A stretch of DNA of 45,527 nt from a virus: positions 1-45,527 of the IMG/VR virus record IMGVR_UViG_3300036761_001572, one strand, 5' to 3'. This document shows positions 7,472-16,129 of the stretch, in pieces. Position numbers and translations under genes: made by a program. How positions within the stretch are numbered: the first letter of the stretch is position 1; each line of letters begins with the position of its first letter. The notes below the pieces were generated by a model, which saw only the letters and a program-made list of their open reading frames with translations, was not told the origin of the DNA and searched no databases.

Positions 7472-8572
7472 ATGGAAAAAGCGGAAGACCAACCTCAATC
7501 TACGGGGGAGTCTAAGGTATCGGAGTTGGATAAGGTCTGGGGAAGCGATTTCTTTCAACACGGACTTGAAACGTTCGACAAAGCCACGGAGAAGGCCGCA
7601 AAACAATCCGACGAACCGTGCCAGGCCCCGGATTGCGTGAAGGCAAGGGAAGCGGAGGCTGCCGCAGAGGCGGCAAAGGCCAAGCCCCCTTACAAGATTC
7701 TGAAGGTTCAGGGAAGGGATATCCCCGTTGGTTCCGAAGAGGAACTCATCGCCTTGGCCCAGAAGGGGGTGGACTATACCCAGAAGACGCAGACGGTTGC
7801 CGAAGACAGGAAGAAAGTCGAGGGAGAGAGGACTGAATTCTCTCAGACGATGGACAAGTTTAATGAACTCATGGAGCGGTTGAACAAGGGGAACGTCTCT
7901 CAGGCAAAGGAGTCCATCAAGGCCGCCGAACCTCCCCCCGTCGAAAAGACGATTGAGGAAGAGTACGGGATAGATCCTGAACTTGCCGACCCATGGGCTA
8001 TAAAGATGGCTACGGACCTCCGAGCCATGAGAACGAAGAACGATCAGCTTGAGCAAACGACCCAACTTTTCCTCATGGATAAGATCGTCGGCGTGATGCG
8101 GGATTCCATCGGAAACGCCGTAAAAGAGTTCCCGATAAACGATATTATTGACCCATCCACAGGAAAAAGCTTGACACAGGGTCAATTTATAGGCATATTA
8201 AAAGCGAAGTTGGAATCCCCGGATAACAAGGGGACGCCCCTTCCGCAGATTGCGCTTGAGGCGGTTAAAGAACTTCACATGAGTCAAAAGATGATGACCG
8301 ATGCCAACACCGAAAAGGTTAAGGGCGAAGTCATCTCTGAAGATATTAGTCCCGAAGAGTTCAAGGTGAAACATCCCAAACTCTTTGCAAAACTCTCGGA
8401 CCAGAACGTAGCAGATTATCTCGCTACGAAGGGTCAAGTGCCGCCAACCCTCAAGTCGAAGGGAGCGGAAATAGACACCAAGCCTAAGTCCAGAGTAGGG
8501 GTAGGCACGATCAGGGATATGGTCGATGCCGCCTTTGAGGATGAGGACATCCTCGCGTCATTCAATCAATAG
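7472..8572 (+). CDS. Capsid scaffold protein
   Basis: This 366-residue protein is rich in Glu, Lys and Ala, with long predicted helices (for example around residues 95-155) and no enzymatic motif. Such proteins fill the procapsid and direct shell assembly, then leave. It lies between portal and capsid genes, the usual place for a scaffold. The ATG follows AAGGAG. No protease motif is seen, so removal without cleavage is likely. Confidence 0.7.
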   Translation: MEKAEDQPQSTGESKVSELDKVWGSDFFQHGLETFDKATEKAAKQSDEPCQAPDCVKAREAEAAAEAAKAKPPYKILKVQGRDIPVGSEEELIALAQKGVDYTQKTQTVAEDRKKVEGERTEFSQTMDKFNELMERLNKGNVSQAKESIKAAEPPPVEKTIEEEYGIDPELADPWAIKMATDLRAMRTKNDQLEQTTQLFLMDKIVGVMRDSIGNAVKEFPINDIIDPSTGKSLTQGQFIGILKAKLESPDNKGTPLPQIALEAVKELHMSQKMMTDANTEKVKGEVISEDISPEEFKVKHPKLFAKLSDQNVADYLATKGQVPPTLKSKGAEIDTKPKSRVGVGTIRDMVDAAFEDEDILASFNQ

Positions 8573-8587
8573 TAACAGGAGGCCATA

Positions 8588-9898
8588 ATGGCCACGACAA
8601 GCCTCTCCACCACGGGGATGGATAAGCTCTTCTTGGACTATATCCTGCCCGGCTTGGAGAAACAGTATTATCAGAACACGACCGTTTATGGTCGGTTCAA
8701 AACTCAGACCGAAACCTGCCTCGGCAAGTACGGGACAATCAAGGTCATGACGGGCGGAGCCCAGTCAATCGGCCCTCGTAGCACTACGACATGGCCGACC
8801 GCTCTTTCCGGCGGGTATAACGAGTTCAGGTTCTACATGAAGCGCGGCATGTACGCTTCATTGCTCTTTGACGGGCTGGCGGTCGCTTGCGGCAAGGGAT
8901 CCGGAGCTGTCAAGGAGTTGGTCAAGAACGAGATCGAGGGGATCACGGATTCCATGTCCAGGCGTCTTAACCGGATGTTCTGGGGCGATGGGTCCGGGCG
9001 GCTTGCCCAGGTTGAGACAGGCGCGACGTCTGCCACCCTCACTCTCGACAGTCCCATTTTCGGGAAGGATTCAAACTACTACACAAACCCCGCTCAGTAT
9101 CTTGATGAAGGCATGGCGTTGGACGTCTATCCCAACACCCCCGGTTCGATTGAGGTCACGGCCATTGTCGCCAGCGGCCTCACCGACGACGGGGACGGGA
9201 CGGGATCCCTCACCCTCGCCTCTTCGCAGACATTTTCCACGGATGCGTGGCTTTATTCGCCAAACTCGTATGCGACGACCGAAGCCGCCGGAACCGGCGT
9301 TCCCATGGGACTCGCGGGAATTATTTCCGCAAGCAATCCCTATGTCGGTTCAACGCCAGCCGGGGCGTTCCAGTATGTCAGCAGAGCCACGGCGGCAAAC
9401 GCTTGGGCATGCGCCCAGGTGTTCAACATGGGCGGGGGTACTTCTACCACTCAGACGGTTGTCACGACCGAAAAGATGATGGAAGTCGTCCAGAAGGTCG
9501 AAAGATACGGAACCATCAACGTCATTATCACCAATCCCGTGATCTGGCGGAAACTCGGTCATATCCTTGTAGCCGATCGCACACTTCCGAATGAGAAAGC
9601 GATGTGGGGTGGATTCACCGGCATCACTTTCTACGGCGGGAAGACCAAGGCGATTCCGATCATCTTTGACGAGGACTGCCCGGATAGCAAGATGTTCTTC
9701 ATCGACGACAGCAAGATTGTCATTTCGTCCCCTGAGAAGGGCGGGATGCAATGGGTTCCCGGAACCGACGGCCACGTTCTTCGGATGCTCGAAAGCGCAG
9801 ACGAATACGCGGCCCATCTCAAGTGGTACTACAACATGACAACGAATCAGCCAAAGGCACTCGGCCTGTTGCAGTACGTAAAGCACTCGGATAGCTGA
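8588..9898 (+). CDS. Major capsid protein
   Basis: A 436-residue protein with the N-terminal pattern of large phage capsid proteins (FLDYILPGLEKQYYQNT), a basic helix region around FWGDGSGRL, and a C-terminal beta-rich half. It follows the scaffold gene after 16 bp, with AGGAGG before the ATG, and is followed by a terminator, which fits a highly expressed gene. An HK97-type fold is expected for this class but was not tested here. Confidence 0.82.
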   Translation: MATTSLSTTGMDKLFLDYILPGLEKQYYQNTTVYGRFKTQTETCLGKYGTIKVMTGGAQSIGPRSTTTWPTALSGGYNEFRFYMKRGMYASLLFDGLAVACGKGSGAVKELVKNEIEGITDSMSRRLNRMFWGDGSGRLAQVETGATSATLTLDSPIFGKDSNYYTNPAQYLDEGMALDVYPNTPGSIEVTAIVASGLTDDGDGTGSLTLASSQTFSTDAWLYSPNSYATTEAAGTGVPMGLAGIISASNPYVGSTPAGAFQYVSRATAANAWACAQVFNMGGGTSTTQTVVTTEKMMEVVQKVERYGTINVIITNPVIWRKLGHILVADRTLPNEKAMWGGFTGITFYGGKTKAIPIIFDEDCPDSKMFFIDDSKIVISSPEKGGMQWVPGTDGHVLRMLESADEYAAHLKWYYNMTTNQPKALGLLQYVKHSDS

Positions 9899-9922
9899 GG
9901 CAACTGAAACAATGACAAGACT

Positions 9923-9960
9923 GGGGGCGGAGAGTGACCTTCAAGCTCGCGTCCCCTTTT
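9923..9960 (+). terminator. Intrinsic terminator after the capsid gene
   Basis: GGGGGCGGAG pairs with CTCGCGTCCCC (one bulge, one G-U pair) around a 13-base loop and is followed by TTTT. It sits 24 bp after the capsid stop. Since essential genes lie beyond it, it probably acts as a partial terminator that sets expression of the capsid above downstream genes. Confidence 0.65.
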
Positions 9961-9976
9961 ACCAAGGAGAAGGAAA

Positions 9977-10927
9977 ATGGCTTACATAAAAGGGACAATG
10001 CTTTCGCAGAGGGTCAAGACAAAACTCGGCCTTGATTTCTCTCCACGGGGAAATAACTCGGGGGTAGATGACCCAGACTCTACAAAAGCAGATATCATCT
10101 TCCACAGTGGGGCTACTCTTGGGAACAACCCCGGAAAGAGTGGAGAATGGGAAAAGGGTATTTTGGTTACCGCAACACTAGATGCGGGAACACTTACTAC
10201 TGAATACAAGGGAAGATATGCAAGTGCCTTCACGATTTCAGCAAACACGACGGCTACTGGTACTAGCGTAAATGGTCATACTAATGGTGCGGCTCTTCGG
10301 GTAGATTTTACGCGCGAGTCGAGCTATCCCCACTCCGGTGGGTCGGAAGACATCGCCGCTCGTATTAATGCGACGAACTATGCCGTCTGCACCGGGATGA
10401 GGGCCTTGAACATCACGGCGACCAACCGGACGGCAACCGCTGGAGTAGTTCAAGGGATGTTGGTTACAGCTCATCAAAGGGATAGCGGTGGATTTACGAC
10501 TGGGATTTATGGGGCTAGGATTGTTTCAAAGAACCAATCCCCAAGTGTCGCCACGGGCTATCAGCACGCTCTGGAGGTGGCCGATGAGTCGGACGGCGTT
10601 CAGCCGGCCCTGAACTCAATCGTCTGGATTGAGAAGCAGTCGAACTCCTATACGGCCGCGACAAGGGCGGGAGTCGAGATCGTCAACAACTGTCTCACGG
10701 CCCAAGCCAAGGTCATCACCAACGGCATCTACTTCAAGTGCGGGGCGAGTGGTTCTAATATTACAAACGCCTTCGGGTTTGATAGCACTGACGGAACCGA
10801 TTCCGCTGGTTACAACGCAAGCTTTTCTACTCCCTCTTCCTTTGCCGTCCCTGATGGGTATATTACTGTAGTGATTGGTACAACCACACAGTATATTTAC
10901 ACATATACAGCTATTCCATCAGCCTAA
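9977..10927 (+). CDS. Possible head decoration or structural protein
   Basis: I do not recognise a family. The 316-residue product is rich in Ser, Thr, Gly, Ala and Asn and reads as mostly beta strands with repeated short turns, like surface-exposed phage structural proteins. It is bracketed by two terminators, so it is its own small expression unit right after the capsid gene, where decoration proteins are often found. A strong AAGGAGAAGG ribosome site precedes the ATG. Confidence 0.55.
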   Translation: MAYIKGTMLSQRVKTKLGLDFSPRGNNSGVDDPDSTKADIIFHSGATLGNNPGKSGEWEKGILVTATLDAGTLTTEYKGRYASAFTISANTTATGTSVNGHTNGAALRVDFTRESSYPHSGGSEDIAARINATNYAVCTGMRALNITATNRTATAGVVQGMLVTAHQRDSGGFTTGIYGARIVSKNQSPSVATGYQHALEVADESDGVQPALNSIVWIEKQSNSYTAATRAGVEIVNNCLTAQAKVITNGIYFKCGASGSNITNAFGFDSTDGTDSAGYNASFSTPSSFAVPDGYITVVIGTTTQYIYTYTAIPSA

Positions 10928-10940
10928 GAAGTTTGGCTAT

Positions 10941-10966
10941 GGGGAGGCTTTGGCCTCCCCTATTTT
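10941..10966 (+). terminator. Intrinsic terminator
   Basis: GGGGAGGC and GCCTCCCC form a perfect 8-bp stem with a TTTG loop, followed by TATTTT. This is the clearest terminator in the window. It lies 14 bp after the 316-residue gene and about 20 bp before the next start, so read-through or a further promoter must supply the genes beyond. Confidence 0.85.
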
Positions 10967-10983
10967 CTCGTAGGAGGCCGTGA

Positions 10984-11328
10984 ATGGCGGATGAAAAGAA
11001 TTTGAAACTCGGGTTGAAGGATCGGCTCATGATTTCGGAACTGTTTCCCGAAAGGTCCAACCTTATCAATCAGACATTGGCAGAGGACATCGGGAAGAAG
11101 ATCCGAATCAGTCAGGAAGAAATGACTGCTGTCAATTTCAGGACAACCCCTTCGGACGTTGAGGGTCATTCTAATTATGTCTGGGATGGGAGCAAGGATT
11201 CAGACAAAGATGTTTCATTTTCTCAGGCTGAAATTGACTTCCTTAAAAAGCAGATTGATCGGTTCGATAAAGACGAACAAATCACCCCTGATATGCTTCC
11301 GCTGTTCAGGGCAATTCAAGGTCTATGA
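10984..11328 (+). CDS. Hypothetical connector-region protein
   Basis: I do not recognise this 114-residue protein. It is charged and mostly helical, with a C-terminal segment (SQAEIDFLKKQIDRFD) likely to be a coiled coil. TAGGAGG lies upstream of the ATG. Its stop overlaps the next start by four bases. The position between capsid and tail genes suggests a virion or assembly role. Confidence 0.65.
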   Translation: MADEKNLKLGLKDRLMISELFPERSNLINQTLAEDIGKKIRISQEEMTAVNFRTTPSDVEGHSNYVWDGSKDSDKDVSFSQAEIDFLKKQIDRFDKDEQITPDMLPLFRAIQGL

Positions 11329-11741
11329 CCAAAAAACCTGAATACCCCTGCGATGTGTCCGGCCCTCCTGCTTTCTTTGTGCGGGAGATAAATGACATCG
11401 CCCCGGATTGTTATCTGAAGTTCAATTCAGATCTACGGACATGGCAAGTATGGAAAGACCTGGACGTGTTCTCGGACACGGATGAGAACGGAACCAGGCA
11501 ACATCAGAAAATGTCAATAGTTAGGGCCGTCTTTGAGGCCCTTGACCAGCGTGCGCTCGACAATCTCCGTTATCGTCGGTGGGTCGGCAACCGCTACATG
11601 AAGGATTCGCAGACCTACCTTCGCTGGTTAAAAAAAGAAGAGCGGGAAGCCAAGGCGAAGGAAAAAGAAATTGCCCTCGATATGATAACCGAGGGCCTCA
11701 TGAAGGGCTACGAATCCTCCAGGCGTACTTATTTTACCTGA
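11325..11741 (+). CDS. Hypothetical protein
   Basis: I do not recognise this 138-residue protein. It has a mixed N-terminal half (CDVSGPPAFFVREINDIAPD) and a long basic/acidic helix in the second half (YLRWLKKEEREAKAKEKEI). It starts by a four-base overlap with the previous gene and ends 15 bp before the ferredoxin start, so the three genes are likely one unit. Confidence 0.6.
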   Translation: MTKKPEYPCDVSGPPAFFVREINDIAPDCYLKFNSDLRTWQVWKDLDVFSDTDENGTRQHQKMSIVRAVFEALDQRALDNLRYRRWVGNRYMKDSQTYLRWLKKEEREAKAKEKEIALDMITEGLMKGYESSRRTYFT

Positions 11742-11756
11742 CGCGTGGAGGGTAGC

Positions 11757-12008
11757 ATGCCTACCCGGTATCGGATCGTAACCGAAACGTGTGTTGAATG
11801 TGCCGCCTGCGTTGAGGTTTGTCCGTTTGCGGCCATATCCGAAGGTCCTTACACAATAAATCCTGAACTGTGTAATGGTTGTGGGGAATGTACGGAATCC
11901 TGTCCTGTTGAGGCGATAGAACCGTATGAGTGGAGCCCTCCTCCCCCGGTCAATCCCTTAATTGTCCCTATTTTAGGGATATATATATCGTTAACTTTGA
12001 AAGAATAG
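11757..12008 (+). CDS. Dicluster [4Fe-4S] ferredoxin
   Basis: This 83-residue protein has two complete ferredoxin motifs: C12, C15, C18 with C22-P23, and C39, C42, C45 with C49-P50. That is the bacterial 2[4Fe-4S] ferredoxin pattern, which carries low-potential electrons, typically in anaerobes. After the clusters comes PPPP and a hydrophobic tail (residues 65-81) that ordinary ferredoxins lack. The ATG at 11757 was chosen over GTG 11745 because GGAGGG lies between them. It is in line with its neighbours on the same strand, inside the head-to-tail connector genes, so it may be an auxiliary redox gene or an iron-sulphur part of the virion. Confidence 0.85.
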   Translation: MPTRYRIVTETCVECAACVEVCPFAAISEGPYTINPELCNGCGECTESCPVEAIEPYEWSPPPPVNPLIVPILGIYISLTLKE

Positions 12009-12017
12009 GAGACTACT

Positions 12018-12332
12018 ATGGCTGACGATTATGCAGGAGAACGTTATTGGACCCTATTGCCCGCCGACGCAACAGACGTCATTCGGGCGGTTGGGATCCC
12101 CGTCGTTGTGAGAAAAATCGTGCTTTATCCGAACGCTGCGAATGACGTTGCCGTTCTTCAAGAATATGGTCCCGGCGGAACCTTGAGGACGGCGATGAGA
12201 ATCAAGGCCGGAACGGCAAACGCCGATCTCGTGTCTCTTGACTGGGGTGCCAAGGGAAGACGATTCAATGGATTTGTGCTTGGGTCTCTAAGCACCTCTG
12301 CTGTTCTTGACGTCTATGTTGGAGAAAATTGA
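12018..12332 (+). CDS. Small beta-rich structural protein
   Basis: I do not recognise this 104-residue protein. It reads as alternating short strands (VVVRKIVLYPNAANDVAVLQ, then a run to VLDVYVGEN), like small phage decoration or connector proteins. It begins 10 bp after the ferredoxin stop with TAGGAG upstream. Confidence 0.6.
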   Translation: MADDYAGERYWTLLPADATDVIRAVGIPVVVRKIVLYPNAANDVAVLQEYGPGGTLRTAMRIKAGTANADLVSLDWGAKGRRFNGFVLGSLSTSAVLDVYVGEN

Positions 12333-12344
12333 TAGGAGGCTCCC

Positions 12345-13064
12345 ATGACCAAGGCCGAAATCCTTACGGCTACTCGTGCCTTAGTGAACGAAGTCTCCGG
12401 GGACGCAGGAGCTCTATTGTCAGATACGGCAAATCTCCTGGAGTACATTAATGATTCCATGGAACATGTCGTTCTCGACCTCCTGGAGTTTATGCCCGAA
12501 GAGTTCTTGGCATCGCAAACGGTGAGTCTTATTGCAGGAACAGCAAACTATGATCTTAACCCTCTTGCGGCGACGCCGTTCTATCAAGTGTTCAAGGTTG
12601 AGAAGAACGTGACCGGGGATGCCCCGAAGGAAATCCGGATCATCAACCAGCTGGAGAAATCTTACCGGACAGACGTAGGTGAAACAGAGGCGGAGCCGAC
12701 GGCATGTTATTTCATTGGAGACGTAATCTACTTCGTTCCGACTCCCTCAACCACGACCGCCAACTATGCAAGGGTCTGGCTTGTGATGGCGGAGGCGGCC
12801 ACGATGGCCACGGATGGGCCTGCATATATCCCTGTTCCGGCGCACCGCCTCATCGTTTATCGGGCGGCTTCACTTGTCGCCACGATGCTTGAGGCCAACT
12901 CTACAAGATTCGATAACCTCTACGCCCAGAGACTTGCCGCAGTGCGTAACGTATGGATTAGGCGATTCCGTTCACAACCCAGGTTCGTTATGCCGTCCAT
13001 CGAGGAACGAGTGGCCAAAAGCGGAAGAACCAGTGAATTGTTTGATAGGTGGTTCCCTGAATGA
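12345..13064 (+). CDS. Head-to-tail adaptor (tail tubular A-like)
   Basis: This 239-residue protein has the mainly helical layout of short-tailed-phage adaptors: an N-terminal helix pair (residues 1-45, with LLEYINDSMEHVVLDLLEF), a small beta domain, and a C-terminal helical bundle (PAHRLIVYRAASLVATMLEA). Adaptors form the ring under the portal. Its size, and its four-base overlap with the giant nozzle-like gene, match the usual adaptor-nozzle pairing. I rate the family moderately sure. Confidence 0.65.
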   Translation: MTKAEILTATRALVNEVSGDAGALLSDTANLLEYINDSMEHVVLDLLEFMPEEFLASQTVSLIAGTANYDLNPLAATPFYQVFKVEKNVTGDAPKEIRIINQLEKSYRTDVGETEAEPTACYFIGDVIYFVPTPSTTTANYARVWLVMAEAATMATDGPAYIPVPAHRLIVYRAASLVATMLEANSTRFDNLYAQRLAAVRNVWIRRFRSQPRFVMPSIEERVAKSGRTSELFDRWFPE

Positions 13065-16000
13065 TAAAAATTCCTGGAATTAGGACACTCGATCTCCCCC
13101 TGACCGGAGGGATAGACGAGATTTCCCCGGTCAATAAAATCGACCTAAAGAACGCCCTGAAGATGGAGAACTTCAGGATTTCAAAGGATGGGAAGCGGGT
13201 CGAGAAACGTTTGGGATTGGCTGAAGAAACCACGGATTTCGGGGAAGATGTTTATGGGTATTCAACCTACTACGACAAGGACGGAGTCTTCAACGAACTT
13301 GCCGTACTTGAGAGTCAGGTAAAGCGGAAGGTTACCGGATACTCTTGGGCATCCATCTATTCTTTTTCCGGGGATGAGCTTGCGCCCTTGCTCCAGGCGG
13401 CGAAATGGACTTGTACGGACGGCTGGTCTGCGGGGACGACGACTTTGGTAAAGGCCGCCGGAACCGGAACCGGGACGGCAACGCCTACGGATACGCTTAC
13501 AATAGTACCCGGGATGAAGTACAAGGTTGTTATGACCGTCAGTGCGGCGGCGAATGGCCCAACCTATACGCTGGGCGGGGTAGCCGGGACAACCTTGACG
13601 GCGACAACGATTACCGATACCATCACAGCCTCTACCTCTGCGAAGATCATCTTTTCGGGCGGAGCATCGGCTACCTGTACGATTACGGAATTAAGTATCG
13701 TTCAAGCGACCGTCGGTCATCCCGTAAAGCCGCTTGAGATTCAAGGGAAACAATTTGTGATTACGGAAGCGGGTAGCCGGATGGTTCATGTCGATAAGGA
13801 AGACTACCAGATAGGGATATCGGCTCCAGGAATGATCGGAACATCTCCGGCAGTAACCATCCCAACGACAACGACCACTTATTCGACCGAAACGACCATG
13901 GCGCTGAATGATCTATTTGCCTATGCAGACACAGCCGCTCTTGATGTGGTTTGGGCGGATATACACGCCGGGAACGGAGCATCAACCATAGTCTCGTCAG
14001 GTCCTTCGGCGCAAGGGCCGGATGCCCATGATCTCTATCTTAAACTTACGGCGTCTTCATATTCATCGACAACGGTTGCCAAGAGGACGCGGACGCTTAC
14101 GACCATTCCTGGTCCGTCTTATACGCTTGAATTAAACACTTATTTCGGGCGTATCGGAGTAGTCAAGGACAGCCTCGATTTCCGCATCAATGTCTATAAC
14201 GGAACGTTTCTTCTCCCCCTCTATTACCGATATGGGAACCTGAGTATCTTCGACTCAAAGAACTCCGAGTATTCTTTTGGGACTCACCCCAAGGAAGGGA
14301 AGTGGCAAAATTGGAAGTTTATTATTGACGGGACGAACTCCACGGCGATTTCCGTGAAGGGATATTACGACAGCATATTGATGAAGGAGGTAATTTACAA
14401 TTACCCGATGACGGACACTCCGGGACTTGTCGAGATATATCAAAACAATAAAATTACGGACGCTGCCGTAATGGCGACCTATGTTGATAATATCAAGATT
14501 ACAGCTAGTTCTCAGGTAACGACCACGACAACTACATATGCCGATGCCCCCTATACTGCCATGTATCGCTACGCCGTGACATATTTCAGGGGGGGCAATT
14601 ACGGATGTGAAAGCAATCCGTTGAAAGGCGCTGTCGGAACGAAGGCGTTTACCGGTGGGGCCGGGAACGATGACATGACAACGGGCGGCACTTACACGGC
14701 GAGTTCCACGAAGACCTTCAGGGTACAGATAGACGGGGAGGGGACGCCGGATACTTACAAGTGGTCCGAAGATGGGGGGGCGACTTGGGTATCGACACTG
14801 AACCTGGTCACGGCGACGGTTTATCTTTCCTATGGAATTTCCATGACATTCGCGGCGACGACAGGGCATACGACCGGGGACTACTGGGTGTTCAGTGGTT
14901 ATGTTTGGTCGGGAACACCCGTTAATCAACAAGTCAATCTTTCCTCAATTCCGGTTTCATCGGATCCGCAAGTGACCGGTCGAAAACTTTATCGGACTAC
15001 AAAGGGCGGGAGTCGGTTCTACTGGTGCGCCACGATAAACGACAACACGTCCACGACTTATGTAGACAACCTCCCGGACATCGCCCTCGGAGAGGAAATG
15101 GAAGAGGATCATGACATTGCCCCGAACGGGAAACTCTCGGCTTGGTGGGACGAAAGGCTATGGATAAGCGGGGACGACATCGTCTATGATTCTCAGATTT
15201 CCTACCCTGAACATTTCGATATCAGTTCAAGATACATCACGGTACAAAGAGGCGACATGTCCGATGAGATAACCGGACTTGTCCCTTATAAGGACTCGCT
15301 TTATGTTTTCAGGAAACGCTCGATCTTTGTCATTCAGAAGGTCTCGCTGGGGTACGGGATGTTTTTAGTGACCGATGATGTCGGCTGTATAGCTCCGTTC
15401 TCTGTGGTCAGTGTGAACAATATGTTGATGTTTCTATCACACCGGGGGTTCGAGCTTTTCAACGGAAGCGACGTTTATGGGGTTGAGCCGTCTCTGTCGA
15501 TTGACAGAACGATTAAGACCATTGACATGACGAAGACCGATTTTATCTGTGGGGTTCACTACCCGGAGAAACGTGAAGTCTGGTGGTCTGTCCCGGACTT
15601 GACAAAAACAATCGTCTATCACTACCTTGCCGATGCGTGGTACTATTTCACGTTCTACAAGACACCCTCTTGTCTTGTGTCCTGCTACAATTCCAGCAAG
15701 GCTCTCGTGATAAAGATAGGGACGACGGACGGGTATCTTGATCTATGCGAATCCACCTACCGGGATAACACTACGGCGATTACGGCGACCTACCGGAAGC
15801 CTTGGCATGAGTGCGGAGAAATGGCCGACGTCAGAAGGATCGACGTGGAGTATGAGATACCGGCCACGATGGCACTCACGGCGAACATCTATGTCAACTT
15901 CGATAAGGATATTCAAAGAACGGATACGATGATAGGCGGAACCATTTCAGCAGGGACGGATATTGAATTGAGGCGACCGCACCTTGACTTCTCAGAGCTT

Positions 16001-16129
16001 GGACAACGGGCCAAATACGTGAGTGTCGAACTTACAAACGCTGAGAACTTGGGTGGGAACTTGAAAATTAATGAGATAACGCTCTACGTGAGGGATCGAG
16101 CGATTAAGGGTGAAGTCCATGGCGATTGA
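13061..16129 (+). CDS. Tail nozzle / stabilisation protein
   Basis: At 1022 residues this is like the large tail tubular B or nozzle proteins of short-tailed phages that form the DNA exit tube. The N-terminus (GGIDEISPVNKIDLKNALKM) and the propeller-like region near residues 680-850 (LSAWWDERLWISGDD, LVPYKDSLYVFRKRSIFVIQ) are typical. The region between residues about 105 and 630 is rich in Thr, Gly and Ala and looks like inserted beta domains, possibly carbohydrate binding. It overlaps the adaptor gene by four bases and the tailspike gene by 11. Confidence 0.72.
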   Translation: MIKIPGIRTLDLPLTGGIDEISPVNKIDLKNALKMENFRISKDGKRVEKRLGLAEETTDFGEDVYGYSTYYDKDGVFNELAVLESQVKRKVTGYSWASIYSFSGDELAPLLQAAKWTCTDGWSAGTTTLVKAAGTGTGTATPTDTLTIVPGMKYKVVMTVSAAANGPTYTLGGVAGTTLTATTITDTITASTSAKIIFSGGASATCTITELSIVQATVGHPVKPLEIQGKQFVITEAGSRMVHVDKEDYQIGISAPGMIGTSPAVTIPTTTTTYSTETTMALNDLFAYADTAALDVVWADIHAGNGASTIVSSGPSAQGPDAHDLYLKLTASSYSSTTVAKRTRTLTTIPGPSYTLELNTYFGRIGVVKDSLDFRINVYNGTFLLPLYYRYGNLSIFDSKNSEYSFGTHPKEGKWQNWKFIIDGTNSTAISVKGYYDSILMKEVIYNYPMTDTPGLVEIYQNNKITDAAVMATYVDNIKITASSQVTTTTTTYADAPYTAMYRYAVTYFRGGNYGCESNPLKGAVGTKAFTGGAGNDDMTTGGTYTASSTKTFRVQIDGEGTPDTYKWSEDGGATWVSTLNLVTATVYLSYGISMTFAATTGHTTGDYWVFSGYVWSGTPVNQQVNLSSIPVSSDPQVTGRKLYRTTKGGSRFYWCATINDNTSTTYVDNLPDIALGEEMEEDHDIAPNGKLSAWWDERLWISGDDIVYDSQISYPEHFDISSRYITVQRGDMSDEITGLVPYKDSLYVFRKRSIFVIQKVSLGYGMFLVTDDVGCIAPFSVVSVNNMLMFLSHRGFELFNGSDVYGVEPSLSIDRTIKTIDMTKTDFICGVHYPEKREVWWSVPDLTKTIVYHYLADAWYYFTFYKTPSCLVSCYNSSKALVIKIGTTDGYLDLCESTYRDNTTAITATYRKPWHECGEMADVRRIDVEYEIPATMALTANIYVNFDKDIQRTDTMIGGTISAGTDIELRRPHLDFSELGQRAKYVSVELTNAENLGGNLKINEITLYVRDRAIKGEVHGD

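Noticed and set aside
7394-8185. A 263-residue leftward ORF
   Set aside because: Fully antisense to the portal end and scaffold genes; Leu/Arg-rich shadow composition.
14255-14932. A 225-residue leftward ORF
   Set aside because: Antisense inside the nozzle-like gene with no ribosome site.
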